Made by a program: the position numbers and the translations under genes
Shown here: piece after piece, positions 27,054 through 35,508 of the stretch
Layout of the letters: every line of letters begins with the position of its first letter
Numbering within the stretch: the first letter of the stretch is position 1
Assembly: GCF_900112315.1 (NCBI RefSeq)
Contig: NZ_FOLL01000017.1
Span: 1-64,000, forward strand
DNA length: 64,000 bases
Direction of reading: 5' to 3'
Source of the DNA: Parapedobacter composti
Lineage (GTDB): Bacteria > Bacteroidota > Bacteroidia > Sphingobacteriales > Sphingobacteriaceae
Notes under the pieces: model-generated
Database searches by the model: none
Told to the model about the DNA's origin: nothing
The model's input: only the letters and a program-made list of their open reading frames with translations

Positions 27054-27410
27054 CGTCTAGGTACTCTTCCCCCCCGAACAAAGACGTCCCTTAACACATA
27101 TGGAGGCAGCTTCAAACTATTCACATTGGAAGGACAATGGTGGAGATTGCTACGGCTTGTTCATACAACGGTATTTTGCATTGCTTTTAAATATGTATTC
27201 CCCGTTGTACATAGGACTTTTGCTTGAGCCGTATCTTAGAAAGTCAAGGGTTTTAAACAATATATTTAATCCAGGTATGCTGGCTATTCGCTTTATCAAG
27301 GGCAATCGTTTGTTTTAGAGAAACGTCAAAGCGTTGGAGATGGACTTATCCGTTACATTACAACGGTCCGTATCGGTTGAGATCGACTGCCGTGCAATAG
27401 TTGGTGGTTC
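27054..27410. other. intergenic stretch, nothing recognised
   Basis: 357 bp between the hydrolase pseudogene and gntR. An open frame of 72 codons (27100-27318, plus strand) has no family features I recognise and no ribosome-binding site; I do not call it a gene. Confidence 0.5.
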
Positions 27411-28127
27411 TTAGAAGTAGTCTTGTATAAAGTACTCTTCCGTGTTGCAGTAAAGGAAGGAATAGATCACCAAATGGGGGCGATTGGTTTGCATGCTGCG
27501 TTTCATGTGGAGCAGGGGTTTGCCTGGCTTCACGTCCAGCAGTTTCGAGAGGTTTTTGTCAGCCGAAACCGCCCATATTTTTTGCTCGCCCTCTTTGATT
27601 TCAACGTTATGGTATTTGTTTAATGTCTCGAACAGCGAATTCTTCTCCAAGTTATGCACGGTGAAGCGCGGTAGATCGATATCGGTGATATAGGTCTCTT
27701 CATATAGGGTCGGGAGTCCGTTGACATGGCGAAGACGGGTAAGATACAGGCATCCCGCCGTCAATTGAACTTCGGTAAGCTCGTAAGGGAAGTCGGCTGG
27801 CCAAGCCGTTTTCTGCGCTTTTGCTAAAATCTCGGTACGGAGGTTCTTCCTTCCTACGCCTGCCGTGGATCCTTTCAGTGACAGAATACCCAACCCGTTT
27901 TTTGGTTCGGACACGATGCTGCCTTTGCCGTGGCGGCGTATGATGTACCCCATGCGCGCTAGCTCTCCCAGTGCCTGACGTACCGTAGGACGGGTGGTAC
28001 TATAACGTTTGCACAACTCATTTTCGGAGGGAAGCAAATCCCCTTTCCTGTAGTGCCCATCATCAATCTGTTTCTTTAAATCACCGATGAGGGTCTTATA
28101 AAGAGGAGTGTTTGGTTCTTTAGTCAT
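27411..28127 (-). CDS. GntR family transcriptional regulator with UTRA domain
   Basis: 238 residues from ATG 28125-28127 (MTKEPNTPLYKTL), preferred over an ATG 19 codons upstream. The winged HTH is typical GntR/HutC: GDLLPSENELCKRYSTTRPTVRQAL (parts: LLPSENELCKRY, STTRPTVRQALGEL) and GYIIRRHGKGSIV. The C-terminal UTRA domain would bind a sugar or sugar phosphate. It diverges from the ribokinase operon. CTTGTATATACAAG-type palindromes lie beside its start and recur before the aldolase gene, so it is the probable master regulator of the 28.5-43 kb locus and of itself. Confidence 0.92.
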   Translation of the reverse strand: MTKEPNTPLYKTLIGDLKKQIDDGHYRKGDLLPSENELCKRYSTTRPTVRQALGELARMGYIIRRHGKGSIVSEPKNGLGILSLKGSTAGVGRKNLRTEILAKAQKTAWPADFPYELTEVQLTAGCLYLTRLRHVNGLPTLYEETYITDIDLPRFTVHNLEKNSLFETLNKYHNVEIKEGEQKIWAVSADKNLSKLLDVKPGKPLLHMKRSMQTNRPHLVIYSFLYCNTEEYFIQDYF

Positions 28128-28171
28128 AAAGATTGTTTCAACAGAAGCAAAAATAGCTAAAATTTCTGTGT

Positions 28172-28185
28172 GTTGTGTATACAAG
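28172..28185. promoter_or_regulatory. GntR operator copy near gntR (two mismatches)
   Basis: GTTGTGTATACAAG differs from the perfect palindrome CTTGTATATACAAG at two positions. It lies 45 bp upstream of gntR, ahead of a minus-strand -7 box TATTTTTG (28155-28148), a position suited to autoregulation. Confidence 0.65.
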
Positions 28186-28244
28186 TTTGCTTTGTGGGTG
28201 CTTTTAAGATGTTGTTATTGGATGAATATAGATTATTTAGATTA

Positions 28245-28258
28245 CTTGTATATACAAA
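28245..28258. promoter_or_regulatory. GntR operator copy in the middle of the divergent region
   Basis: CTTGTATATACAAA matches the palindrome with one mismatch. It lies between the gntR and rbsK promoters. Confidence 0.7.
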
Positions 28259-28378
28259 TTAATTTTTAATTTTATTTTTATTTAATAAATATTTTGTATG
28301 TATATAGCTGATGTTAAGCCAATTGAATGTGTCTTTTTTGAAAGTTGTTATCAAGTGACATAAATATTTTTAAATTTT

Positions 28379-28410
28379 CTTGTATATACAAGTTTTGTGG
28401 TTTACATTTG
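28379..28410 (+). promoter_or_regulatory. rbsK promoter with perfect GntR operator over the -33 element
   Basis: CTTGTATATACAAG (28379-28392) is a perfect palindrome. Its TTG (28380-28382) also forms the -33 element, 20 bp from the -7 box TACATTTG (28403-28410). Bound GntR would block polymerase, so the operon is probably repressed until an inducer sugar appears. Confidence 0.8.
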
Positions 28411-28528
28411 CCTGCAGAGGACCTATATTATGAACAATATTCTATTTCGACTGGCTGTGTCTCGAGAGCCAATTTGCGTGTCGCTTTTCAGGGGTTTGGC
28501 CTAACGGAAGAAAATATAATGAAAAAAC

Positions 28529-29449
28529 ATGAGAGAAAGCAGGATAATCGTCGTGGGTAGCTTGAATATGGATATGGTAGTTCAGGCTGATCGAATTCCA
28601 AATCCGGGAGAAACGGTTTTGGGCGGGACATTTTTTATGAGCACCGGGGGTAAAGGGGCAAATCAGGCGGTAGCGGCTGCTCGCTTGGGCGGAAACGCAG
28701 CCATGATTGGTAAAATCGGGCGTGATATTTTTGGAAGCCGGTATTTGCAAGCTATCCAAGAGGAGGGGATTGATATTCAAGGAATCGAGCAAGATTCGGA
28801 AGAGCCATCGGGGATTGCACTCGTTATTGTAGAACGATCGGGTGAAAATGCTATCGTAGTGGCTCCCGGCGCGAATGCCGGCTTGCGGCCGGAAGACGTT
28901 GAGCAACAGTTCCATCGATACCCCGAGGGAAAAATACTTCTTCTCCAATTGGAAATCCCAATGGAAACTGTCGTATTCGCTGCACAGCAAGCCAAAAAAC
29001 GCGGGATGCTAGTATTGCTGAACCCGGCCCCGGCCAATGACGCAGTTACTAGCCTTTTTCCTTTGATTGACATTATTACGCCGAACCTGCACGAGGCAGA
29101 ACAGATGACGGGGGTTAAAATTACAGACATCGCTAGCGCGAAATGCGCTGCCCAATACCTTTCTGCTAAAGGTGTCAGGCATGTGGTGATTACCTTGGGC
29201 GAGCTTGGCGCCGTACTGTTGGATGATGGTGAATTTCATCATGTCCCCGTACCAAGGGTTACAGCTCTCGATACGACAGCCGCTGGCGATGTCTTTAACG
29301 GAGCACTCGCTGCGGCTATCATTCAAGAGAAGTCCTTGGTTGATGCAACGGCTTTTGCGTGCAAGGCAGCAGCAATAGCGGTGACTCGGTTGGGTGCTCA
29401 ATCGTCTATTCCGTATCTGCATGAAGTTATGCAGTATCAAGAAACATAG
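28529..29449 (+). CDS. rbsK: ribokinase (PfkB family)
   Basis: 306 residues. The N-terminal VVGSLNMDMVVQADRIPNPGET and STGGKGANQAVAAARLGG match ribokinases (both stretches split by family-variable residues). The catalytic motif DTTAAGDVFNGALA holds the base Asp. It phosphorylates ribose, or a related furanose, at O5 with ATP. First gene of the GntR-controlled operon and followed by a permease and SusC/SusD, as in the rus systems of Bacteroides. The sugar specificity cannot be read with certainty. Confidence 0.88.
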   Translation: MRESRIIVVGSLNMDMVVQADRIPNPGETVLGGTFFMSTGGKGANQAVAAARLGGNAAMIGKIGRDIFGSRYLQAIQEEGIDIQGIEQDSEEPSGIALVIVERSGENAIVVAPGANAGLRPEDVEQQFHRYPEGKILLLQLEIPMETVVFAAQQAKKRGMLVLLNPAPANDAVTSLFPLIDIITPNLHEAEQMTGVKITDIASAKCAAQYLSAKGVRHVVITLGELGAVLLDDGEFHHVPVPRVTALDTTAAGDVFNGALAAAIIQEKSLVDATAFACKAAAIAVTRLGAQSSIPYLHEVMQYQET

Positions 29450-29518
29450 TCGGCTGATACATATTGATACCGCCAATCCTACTTTATCGCCCTATCAAAT
29501 TGTAATATCTTAATTATC

Positions 29519-30529
29519 ATGTTTATAGTTGATCACTACACGCTCGCTGTACTATTTTGTTTCGTAACAATGATATGTTGGGGGTCTTGGGCCAACATGC
29601 AAAAGTTGGTACAAGGCCGCTGGCGTTTTGAGTTGTTTTATTGGGATTATGTACTAGGAATTTTCTTCTTTTCGCTCATTGCCGCATTCACGTGGGGTAG
29701 CTGGGGTGACAGCGGACGACCGTTTCTGATTGATATTGAACAGGCAACCGGAACGAATATTCGTAATGCGTTTATCGGTGGCGTTGTTTTTAATCTGGCT
29801 AACATTTTGCTGACAGCAGCTATCTCCGGCGCAGGCATGGCAGTGGCCTTTCCCGTAGGAATCGGACTGGCGCTGGTTATCGGTGTCGTGCTCAACTATG
29901 GCTTGGCAGCAAAGGGTAATCCTTGGCTTTTATTTATCGGAGTAGCATTAATTACGTTAGCGATTTTGATCAATGCGATTGCTTATCACCGACATGGCGG
30001 GATGAGGGTTGGTTCTGCAACAGGCAAATGGATTGGCGTTTCAATTATCGCGGGAATACTAATGTCCACATTTTATCCGTTTGTCGCCGCCGGGATGGAC
30101 TTGGAAAATTTTGTATCACCTGCCGTAGGTAAGATGACCCCTTATACGTCATTTGTTGTTTTCGCTTTAGGTATCGTTATTAGCAATTTGGTATTCAATA
30201 CTATTCTGATGCGTAAACCTTTGGATGGGCCGCCTATAGCGTATCTCACATATTTTCGAGGACGCTTAGGTATCCATTTAATTGGTATCCTGGGAGGTGG
30301 TATCTGGGGCTTAGGTAATCTTTTTAATTTACTAGCTGCCGGTAAGGCCGGGCCTGCAATTTCTTATGGTTTGGGGCAAGGAGCAACATTGGTTGCCGCC
30401 GCATGGGGGGTGTTTGTGTGGAAGGAATTTCGGGGCAGTTCATTTACTACACGAGTACTCATCGGCGCGATGTTTTTGCTTTTTTTAAGCGGATTAGCCA
30501 TCGTCATTATGGCCGGTGGCGACAAATAA
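29519..30529 (+). CDS. GRP-type sugar permease (DMT superfamily, RusT-like)
   Basis: 336 residues and about ten TM helices. Conserved segments include FVTMICWGSWANMQKL near the N-terminus and GGGIWGLGNLFNLLAAGKAGPA and SYGLGQGATLVAAAWG near the C-terminus. These are typical of glucose/ribose porters of the drug/metabolite transporter superfamily. It would carry the freed monosaccharide across the inner membrane. Lies between the ribokinase and SusC genes in the same direction, 69 and 38 bp apart, as part of the operon. Confidence 0.87.
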   Translation: MFIVDHYTLAVLFCFVTMICWGSWANMQKLVQGRWRFELFYWDYVLGIFFFSLIAAFTWGSWGDSGRPFLIDIEQATGTNIRNAFIGGVVFNLANILLTAAISGAGMAVAFPVGIGLALVIGVVLNYGLAAKGNPWLLFIGVALITLAILINAIAYHRHGGMRVGSATGKWIGVSIIAGILMSTFYPFVAAGMDLENFVSPAVGKMTPYTSFVVFALGIVISNLVFNTILMRKPLDGPPIAYLTYFRGRLGIHLIGILGGGIWGLGNLFNLLAAGKAGPAISYGLGQGATLVAAAWGVFVWKEFRGSSFTTRVLIGAMFLLFLSGLAIVIMAGGDK

Positions 30530-30567
30530 TTAAACCATTAATAGCTGTAATCTATAAATCATGAATT

Positions 30568-33500
30568 ATGAACAATTGTTTTTGCTACTTATTACGAACG
30601 CTGTGCATCGTCATAGCGGGCGGATTTGCGAGCGGTTTGTGTAATGCAAAACCAGTCTCGGCACAGGCAGCGTCGGGACGGGTAATCGAGGTGAGAGGAA
30701 AAGTCACTGATACCGCTGGCAACATACTCACGGGGGTGTCGGTAATGGTTAAGGGAACGAACCGTGGTACGGCAACCGACTCAAACGGCCGGTATATTAT
30801 TGATGTGCCGGATGATGCCATCTTAGTTTTTAGCATCGTCGGTTATGTCCCCAAGGAAATACCTGTTGAAGGAAGGGAAGTTATTGACGTCGCATTGCAA
30901 CCGGAGGGGCAGTTGGACGAGGTCGTTGTGGTTGGCTTTGGTACCCAAAAAAAGATTTCTGTTACGGGAGCGGTGTCTACAATCAGCATGCGGGAAGTTG
31001 AGCGAACGTCCACGCCGTCGTTATCCAATGCTATTGCCGGGAAAATACCAGGATTGATTTCCCGCCAGGGTTCGGGAGAGCCGGGGTATGATGGTGCCGG
31101 GCTGATTATCAGGGGCATTGGTTCATGGGTAAGTCGTAATCCGCTGATTTTGGTAGATGGGGTGCAACGTGATTTGAATACGATAAGCCCCCAAGAAATT
31201 GAGAGCTTTTCCATCTTGAAGGATGCTTCGGCCACAGCAGTTTATGGAATAAGAGGGGCAAACGGTGTTATACTGATTAATACCAAGCGCGGTAAAGTGG
31301 GTAAGCCGTCGGTGACACTACGCAGTGAAGTGGCTTCGTTGACTAATTTGCGGATGCGGGATTATATCAACGGTGTAGAATATGCGCTGCTCATGAATGA
31401 AGCATTGGTCAATGTCGGCAAGAGTCCGCAATGGAATGAAGCTGAGCTCGAAAAATTCAGGTCGGGATCGGATCCATATCTATATCCCAATGTGGATTGG
31501 ATTGATACGGTATTCAAGCGTACGACCATGCAGACGATCAACAACCTAAGTATTACAGGCGGTAACGAGTTCGTTAAATACTTTACCAACGTAGGTTACA
31601 TCCTTCAGGACGGCATTTACAAAGCAGATAACCTGAATGCCTATAATACTAACGCAAATCTCAATCGATATACGTTCCGTTCCAATGTAGATATTAATCT
31701 AAATAGTGAATTGCAGCTCAACCTAGGATTGGGCGGAATTATGGATGACCGCAATTATCCGGGGGGCGGGGCTGCTGGAATTTTTGCCGGAGCAACCAAT
31801 ACGTCTCCTATTGCTTTCCCGGTACGTAACCCTGACGGAACACCTGGTGGCTCAGGTATCTATCTGGGTTCCAACCCATGGGCTCAAAGTACCCAAACAG
31901 GTTATTCCGTAGAAGCCCACAGCACGCTACAGGCGACCTTTGGCGGTCGGTGGGATTTGTCCCGATTACTGCTCCAAGGGCTTTCGCTAAACGGACGGTT
32001 CGGATACGATTATTATAATCATAATAAAACGTTGAGGTATAAGCAATTTCCCGTGCGGCAATATATCGGGGCGGATCCTGAAACAGGTGAAGATCGGTAC
32101 GTGGTTCACCGCGAAGAACAGCCCCTTGGTTATCAAATCATCCAAAACGCTAATAGAGCAATTTACTTAGAGGGGGTCGTTAATTACGAACGTTCGTTTA
32201 ACGAGCATGAGGTGTCAGCCATGCTTCTTTATAACCAACGGGATTACATCAATCAGACGGCAGGTACGTCGCTTGCCAACATACCGTCAAGAAACCAAGG
32301 CGTGGCTGGTAGGGTCACTTATAATTTTAAGAATACCTATCTGTTGGAGGTAAACGCCGGATATAACGGTTCAGAAAACTTCCCTAAAGGAAGCAGGTTT
32401 GGGTTTTTTCCCTCGATATCAGCGGGCTACGTAGTGTCCAATGAGTCCTTTTGGAAATTATCGGCAATAAATAGCTTAAAGATAAGGATGTCTCATGGGC
32501 AGGTAGGGAGTGATGCTATTGGTGGAAGACGCTTTTTATTTCTTACAGATATCAACAAAAACGGCGAATCCTATTTATTCGGCCGAGGGCAGCAATACTG
32601 GCAAGGAATAATGGAAAACCAAATCGGAGTGCCTGACGTAAGCTGGGAAATATCCACAAAAACAAATGCGGGGTTCGACATTGCTTTGTTTGATAATTGG
32701 ATAACGGCACAAGTTGATTTTTTCAATGAAAAACGAGATAAGATTTTGTTGAGGAGGGATCAGGTGCCGAGTATTGTCGGTTTTCAACCGGTAAGTATCC
32801 CTTACGGCAATCTGGGTAAAGCTTCAAACAAAGGCGTAGACGCCATGCTGGAAATAAAACGGACAACAAGGGGCGGTTTATATTATTCGTTCAGAGGTAA
32901 TATTACATACGCAAAAAACGAGGTAATTGAAAACGATGAACCGCCTCAGTTATATCCCTACCTTTCGGGCATAGGCGAACGTATTGATCAGCCCTGGGGT
33001 TTTGTTGCGGAGGGATTTTTTGAATCCGATGAAGAGATAGACAACTGGTACGATCAACAGGCGCTTGGTGGCAGGCCGCGAATCGGAGATATCAAGTATC
33101 TGGATCTCAATGGAGACAATGTTATCAATACATATGATCAACGTGCCATTGGTTTTGCGCGAACACCCGAGCTGATGTATGGGTTCGGGGGTACATGGGC
33201 TTATAAAGGATTTGACCTTAGTGTATTTTTCATGGGAGCCGCCCGGACAAGCGTGTTTTTAGAAGGACGTAATTTTTACCCCTTCAATGAAGGGTTAGGC
33301 GTATTCAATATTTTCCGTGAGTATTACGATAATAGGTGGACTCCTGACAATCCCAATCCGCTGTATCCCGCGGTAAGTGATGGCAACAATGCAAATAACT
33401 TTAGAAGATCAACGATTTGGCAAAAGGATGCAAGCTATCTGCGTCTGCGCAATGTGGAAATCGGTTATACGCTTTCGGAAGCAGCTTTGCGAACGCTTAA

Positions 33501-33636
33501 AGTAGCTTCGTTTCGTGTTTTTGCCAACGGAACCAATCTGTATACCTGGGATACGTTAAAGGTTATCGATCCCGAATCTGATAACGGTTATCCGATCCAA
33601 ATGGGATTAAATGTCGGCGTTCAGATTAATTTTTAA
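30568..33636 (+). CDS. SusC/RagA family TonB-linked outer-membrane transporter
   Basis: 1022 residues, full length. Order: signal peptide (to PVSAQ), carboxypeptidase-regulatory domain (VRGKVTDTAGNILTGVSV...ATDSNGRYIIDV), the TonB-box region and plug start (LDEVVVVGFGTQKK), plug (SNAIAGKIPGLISRQ, LVDGVQRD), and a 22-strand barrel ending in Phe. Imports oligosaccharides or glycosides with its SusD partner, powered by TonB. The SusD gene follows by 10 bp. Confidence 0.95.
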   Translation: MNNCFCYLLRTLCIVIAGGFASGLCNAKPVSAQAASGRVIEVRGKVTDTAGNILTGVSVMVKGTNRGTATDSNGRYIIDVPDDAILVFSIVGYVPKEIPVEGREVIDVALQPEGQLDEVVVVGFGTQKKISVTGAVSTISMREVERTSTPSLSNAIAGKIPGLISRQGSGEPGYDGAGLIIRGIGSWVSRNPLILVDGVQRDLNTISPQEIESFSILKDASATAVYGIRGANGVILINTKRGKVGKPSVTLRSEVASLTNLRMRDYINGVEYALLMNEALVNVGKSPQWNEAELEKFRSGSDPYLYPNVDWIDTVFKRTTMQTINNLSITGGNEFVKYFTNVGYILQDGIYKADNLNAYNTNANLNRYTFRSNVDINLNSELQLNLGLGGIMDDRNYPGGGAAGIFAGATNTSPIAFPVRNPDGTPGGSGIYLGSNPWAQSTQTGYSVEAHSTLQATFGGRWDLSRLLLQGLSLNGRFGYDYYNHNKTLRYKQFPVRQYIGADPETGEDRYVVHREEQPLGYQIIQNANRAIYLEGVVNYERSFNEHEVSAMLLYNQRDYINQTAGTSLANIPSRNQGVAGRVTYNFKNTYLLEVNAGYNGSENFPKGSRFGFFPSISAGYVVSNESFWKLSAINSLKIRMSHGQVGSDAIGGRRFLFLTDINKNGESYLFGRGQQYWQGIMENQIGVPDVSWEISTKTNAGFDIALFDNWITAQVDFFNEKRDKILLRRDQVPSIVGFQPVSIPYGNLGKASNKGVDAMLEIKRTTRGGLYYSFRGNITYAKNEVIENDEPPQLYPYLSGIGERIDQPWGFVAEGFFESDEEIDNWYDQQALGGRPRIGDIKYLDLNGDNVINTYDQRAIGFARTPELMYGFGGTWAYKGFDLSVFFMGAARTSVFLEGRNFYPFNEGLGVFNIFREYYDNRWTPDNPNPLYPAVSDGNNANNFRRSTIWQKDASYLRLRNVEIGYTLSEAALRTLKVASFRVFANGTNLYTWDTLKVIDPESDNGYPIQMGLNVGVQINF

Positions 33637-33646
33637 ATTGAAAGCA

Positions 33647-35449
33647 ATGAAAAGAATATGTTTATTGAGCAGCTTCGTGATTTCGCTGCTGGTGTATGCG
33701 TCATGTAATAAAGAATTTCTCGAAAAGCGGCCCGATGAAGATCTAAGTATTGACGATGTATTTGCTGAAGTTTCATATGCAGAGTCGTTTTTGACATCGG
33801 TCTATAGTAATTTGCCTGAGGAAATGAACTTTAACAATAACTGGGGAAACAATCCCTTTATCGGCGCATCCGATGAAATGGAGATGCCATACACCGATGT
33901 CTTTAGCCGATTTATGAACAATGGCTCTTGGTCTGCGGATAATACCATGCGTGAAATATGGGAGCGGTCTGCTCGTGGAATACGTAAAGCCAACATTTTT
34001 CTGGAGAACATTGATCGTACACCTATGACATCAAGGGTTGGAGGCGAACAACTCAAAGCACGATGGAAAGGGGAGGCATTGTTTCTCCGCGGCTTTTTCC
34101 ATTTCTTGCTTGCCCGGGTTTATGGTCCGATCCCAATCATGGACAGGTCATACCAGACCGACGAAGATTTTACTAAAATCAGACGGGCACCGTTGGAGCA
34201 AGTTGTTGACTTTATTGTGGCGCAATGCGATACCGCCGCGGGGCTTCTCACAATGACGGTGGGTGAAAACGACTTGGGACGGGCAACGACTGCAGCTGCG
34301 CTGGCGCTTAAAGCAAGAGTTTTATTGTATATGGCGAGTCCGCTTTGGAATGGCAATCCAGATTATGTCGGCTTTACAGACAAGGAAGGTACATTGCTAT
34401 TTCCGCAAACATATGATGCAACACGTTGGGAAACGGCAATGCGAGCGGCAAAAGATTGTATTGACCAATTGGAAATGGCAGGATATGGTTTATATTATGC
34501 TCCTTCGGGTGATCCGGTTGACAACTATCAAAGACTATTTATCGAAAACCACAATAAGGAAATCATTTTTGTCAGGAATATGGGCAATTTCGGCCAAATT
34601 GAGCAGGTGTCTGCCCCCAACGGTATGGGAGGATGGTCTGGGAACGCTCCTACACAGGAGCTCGTTGACGCTTACCAGATGAGCAATGGCGAAAGTCCGA
34701 TTCTGGGATATCGGGACGACCTTACTCCGATTACGAATCCCTTATCAGGTTATCAGGAGTCCGGATACACTGATGTTGGACATCCTAAAGGGTACCACCC
34801 GAGTAACATCCACATGAGATATGTGGGGCGCGAACCTCGGTTTTACGCGAGTATCAATTACAATGAAGCGGTTTGGCGCGGTCGGCGGATAGAGTTTATG
34901 AGATTGGGAAGAGACGGCATCAAGGGTGGACCCGACTATACGCCCACCGGATATCTGATGAAGAAACACCTGGATCCGCAAGTGGACGTCCCTCAAGGTA
35001 GATATTCGCTGAAGACTTGGATTTTCTTCCGCTTGGGCGAACAGTATTTGAATTATGCCGAGGCACTAAATGAAGCGGTTGGGCCGGTTGATGACGTCTA
35101 CACGTATGTAAATGCCATACGAGCCCGTGCGGGGCTACCCGGATTGAAAGAGGGCTTAACGCGAGACGAAATGCGTGAACGTATCCGGCATGAACGGCGG
35201 ATCGAATTGGCCTTTGAAACGCATCGATATTTCGATTGCCACCGGTGGAAAATTGCACACATTACAGATGCAGGAAAGATAACCGGAATGGACATCAATC
35301 AAGGTGAGTTTAACCGGGATGACCGATTCTACCGCCGCACACTGATCGAAACCCGAGTATTCGAATCGCCTAAGCATTATCTGTGGCCGATTCCACTCTA
35401 TGATATACTGCGAAACCAGAACTTGGTGCAAAATCCAGGGTGGGAGTAG
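33647..35449 (+). CDS. SusD/RagB family surface glycan-binding lipoprotein
   Basis: 600 residues from ATG 33647; the frame extends 12 codons further up into SusC but the lipoprotein signal (MKRICLLSSFVISLLVYASC) starts here. SusD features include FLEKRPDEDLSIDDVF, WKGEALFLRGFFHFLLARVYG (split at Leu-Arg) with GPIPIMD, and the C-terminal RHERRIELAFETHRYFDCHRW. It caps the SusC barrel and binds the imported glycan. Ends 59 bp before the GH92 gene start. Confidence 0.95.
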   Translation: MKRICLLSSFVISLLVYASCNKEFLEKRPDEDLSIDDVFAEVSYAESFLTSVYSNLPEEMNFNNNWGNNPFIGASDEMEMPYTDVFSRFMNNGSWSADNTMREIWERSARGIRKANIFLENIDRTPMTSRVGGEQLKARWKGEALFLRGFFHFLLARVYGPIPIMDRSYQTDEDFTKIRRAPLEQVVDFIVAQCDTAAGLLTMTVGENDLGRATTAAALALKARVLLYMASPLWNGNPDYVGFTDKEGTLLFPQTYDATRWETAMRAAKDCIDQLEMAGYGLYYAPSGDPVDNYQRLFIENHNKEIIFVRNMGNFGQIEQVSAPNGMGGWSGNAPTQELVDAYQMSNGESPILGYRDDLTPITNPLSGYQESGYTDVGHPKGYHPSNIHMRYVGREPRFYASINYNEAVWRGRRIEFMRLGRDGIKGGPDYTPTGYLMKKHLDPQVDVPQGRYSLKTWIFFRLGEQYLNYAEALNEAVGPVDDVYTYVNAIRARAGLPGLKEGLTRDEMRERIRHERRIELAFETHRYFDCHRWKIAHITDAGKITGMDINQGEFNRDDRFYRRTLIETRVFESPKHYLWPIPLYDILRNQNLVQNPGWE

Positions 35450-35508
35450 CTATCTGCGGATTCCAACATTGCCAACTAACGAAAAAAAAGTTAAGTATAC
35501 TACATAAT

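Larger units (their letters stand above)
28128..28528. other. AT-rich divergent control region of gntR and the sugar operon
   Basis: 401 bp without a gene. It holds three copies of the GntR palindrome and one promoter fitting the consensus on the plus strand, with a -7 candidate for gntR on the minus strand. The ATG at 28519 just before rbsK opens a different frame and is not a start for it. No RNA gene or riboswitch was recognised. Confidence 0.75.

Noticed and set aside
27100..27318. 72-codon plus-strand frame after the hydrolase pseudogene
   Set aside because: No ribosome-binding site, no recognised motif, and atypical composition; not called as a gene.
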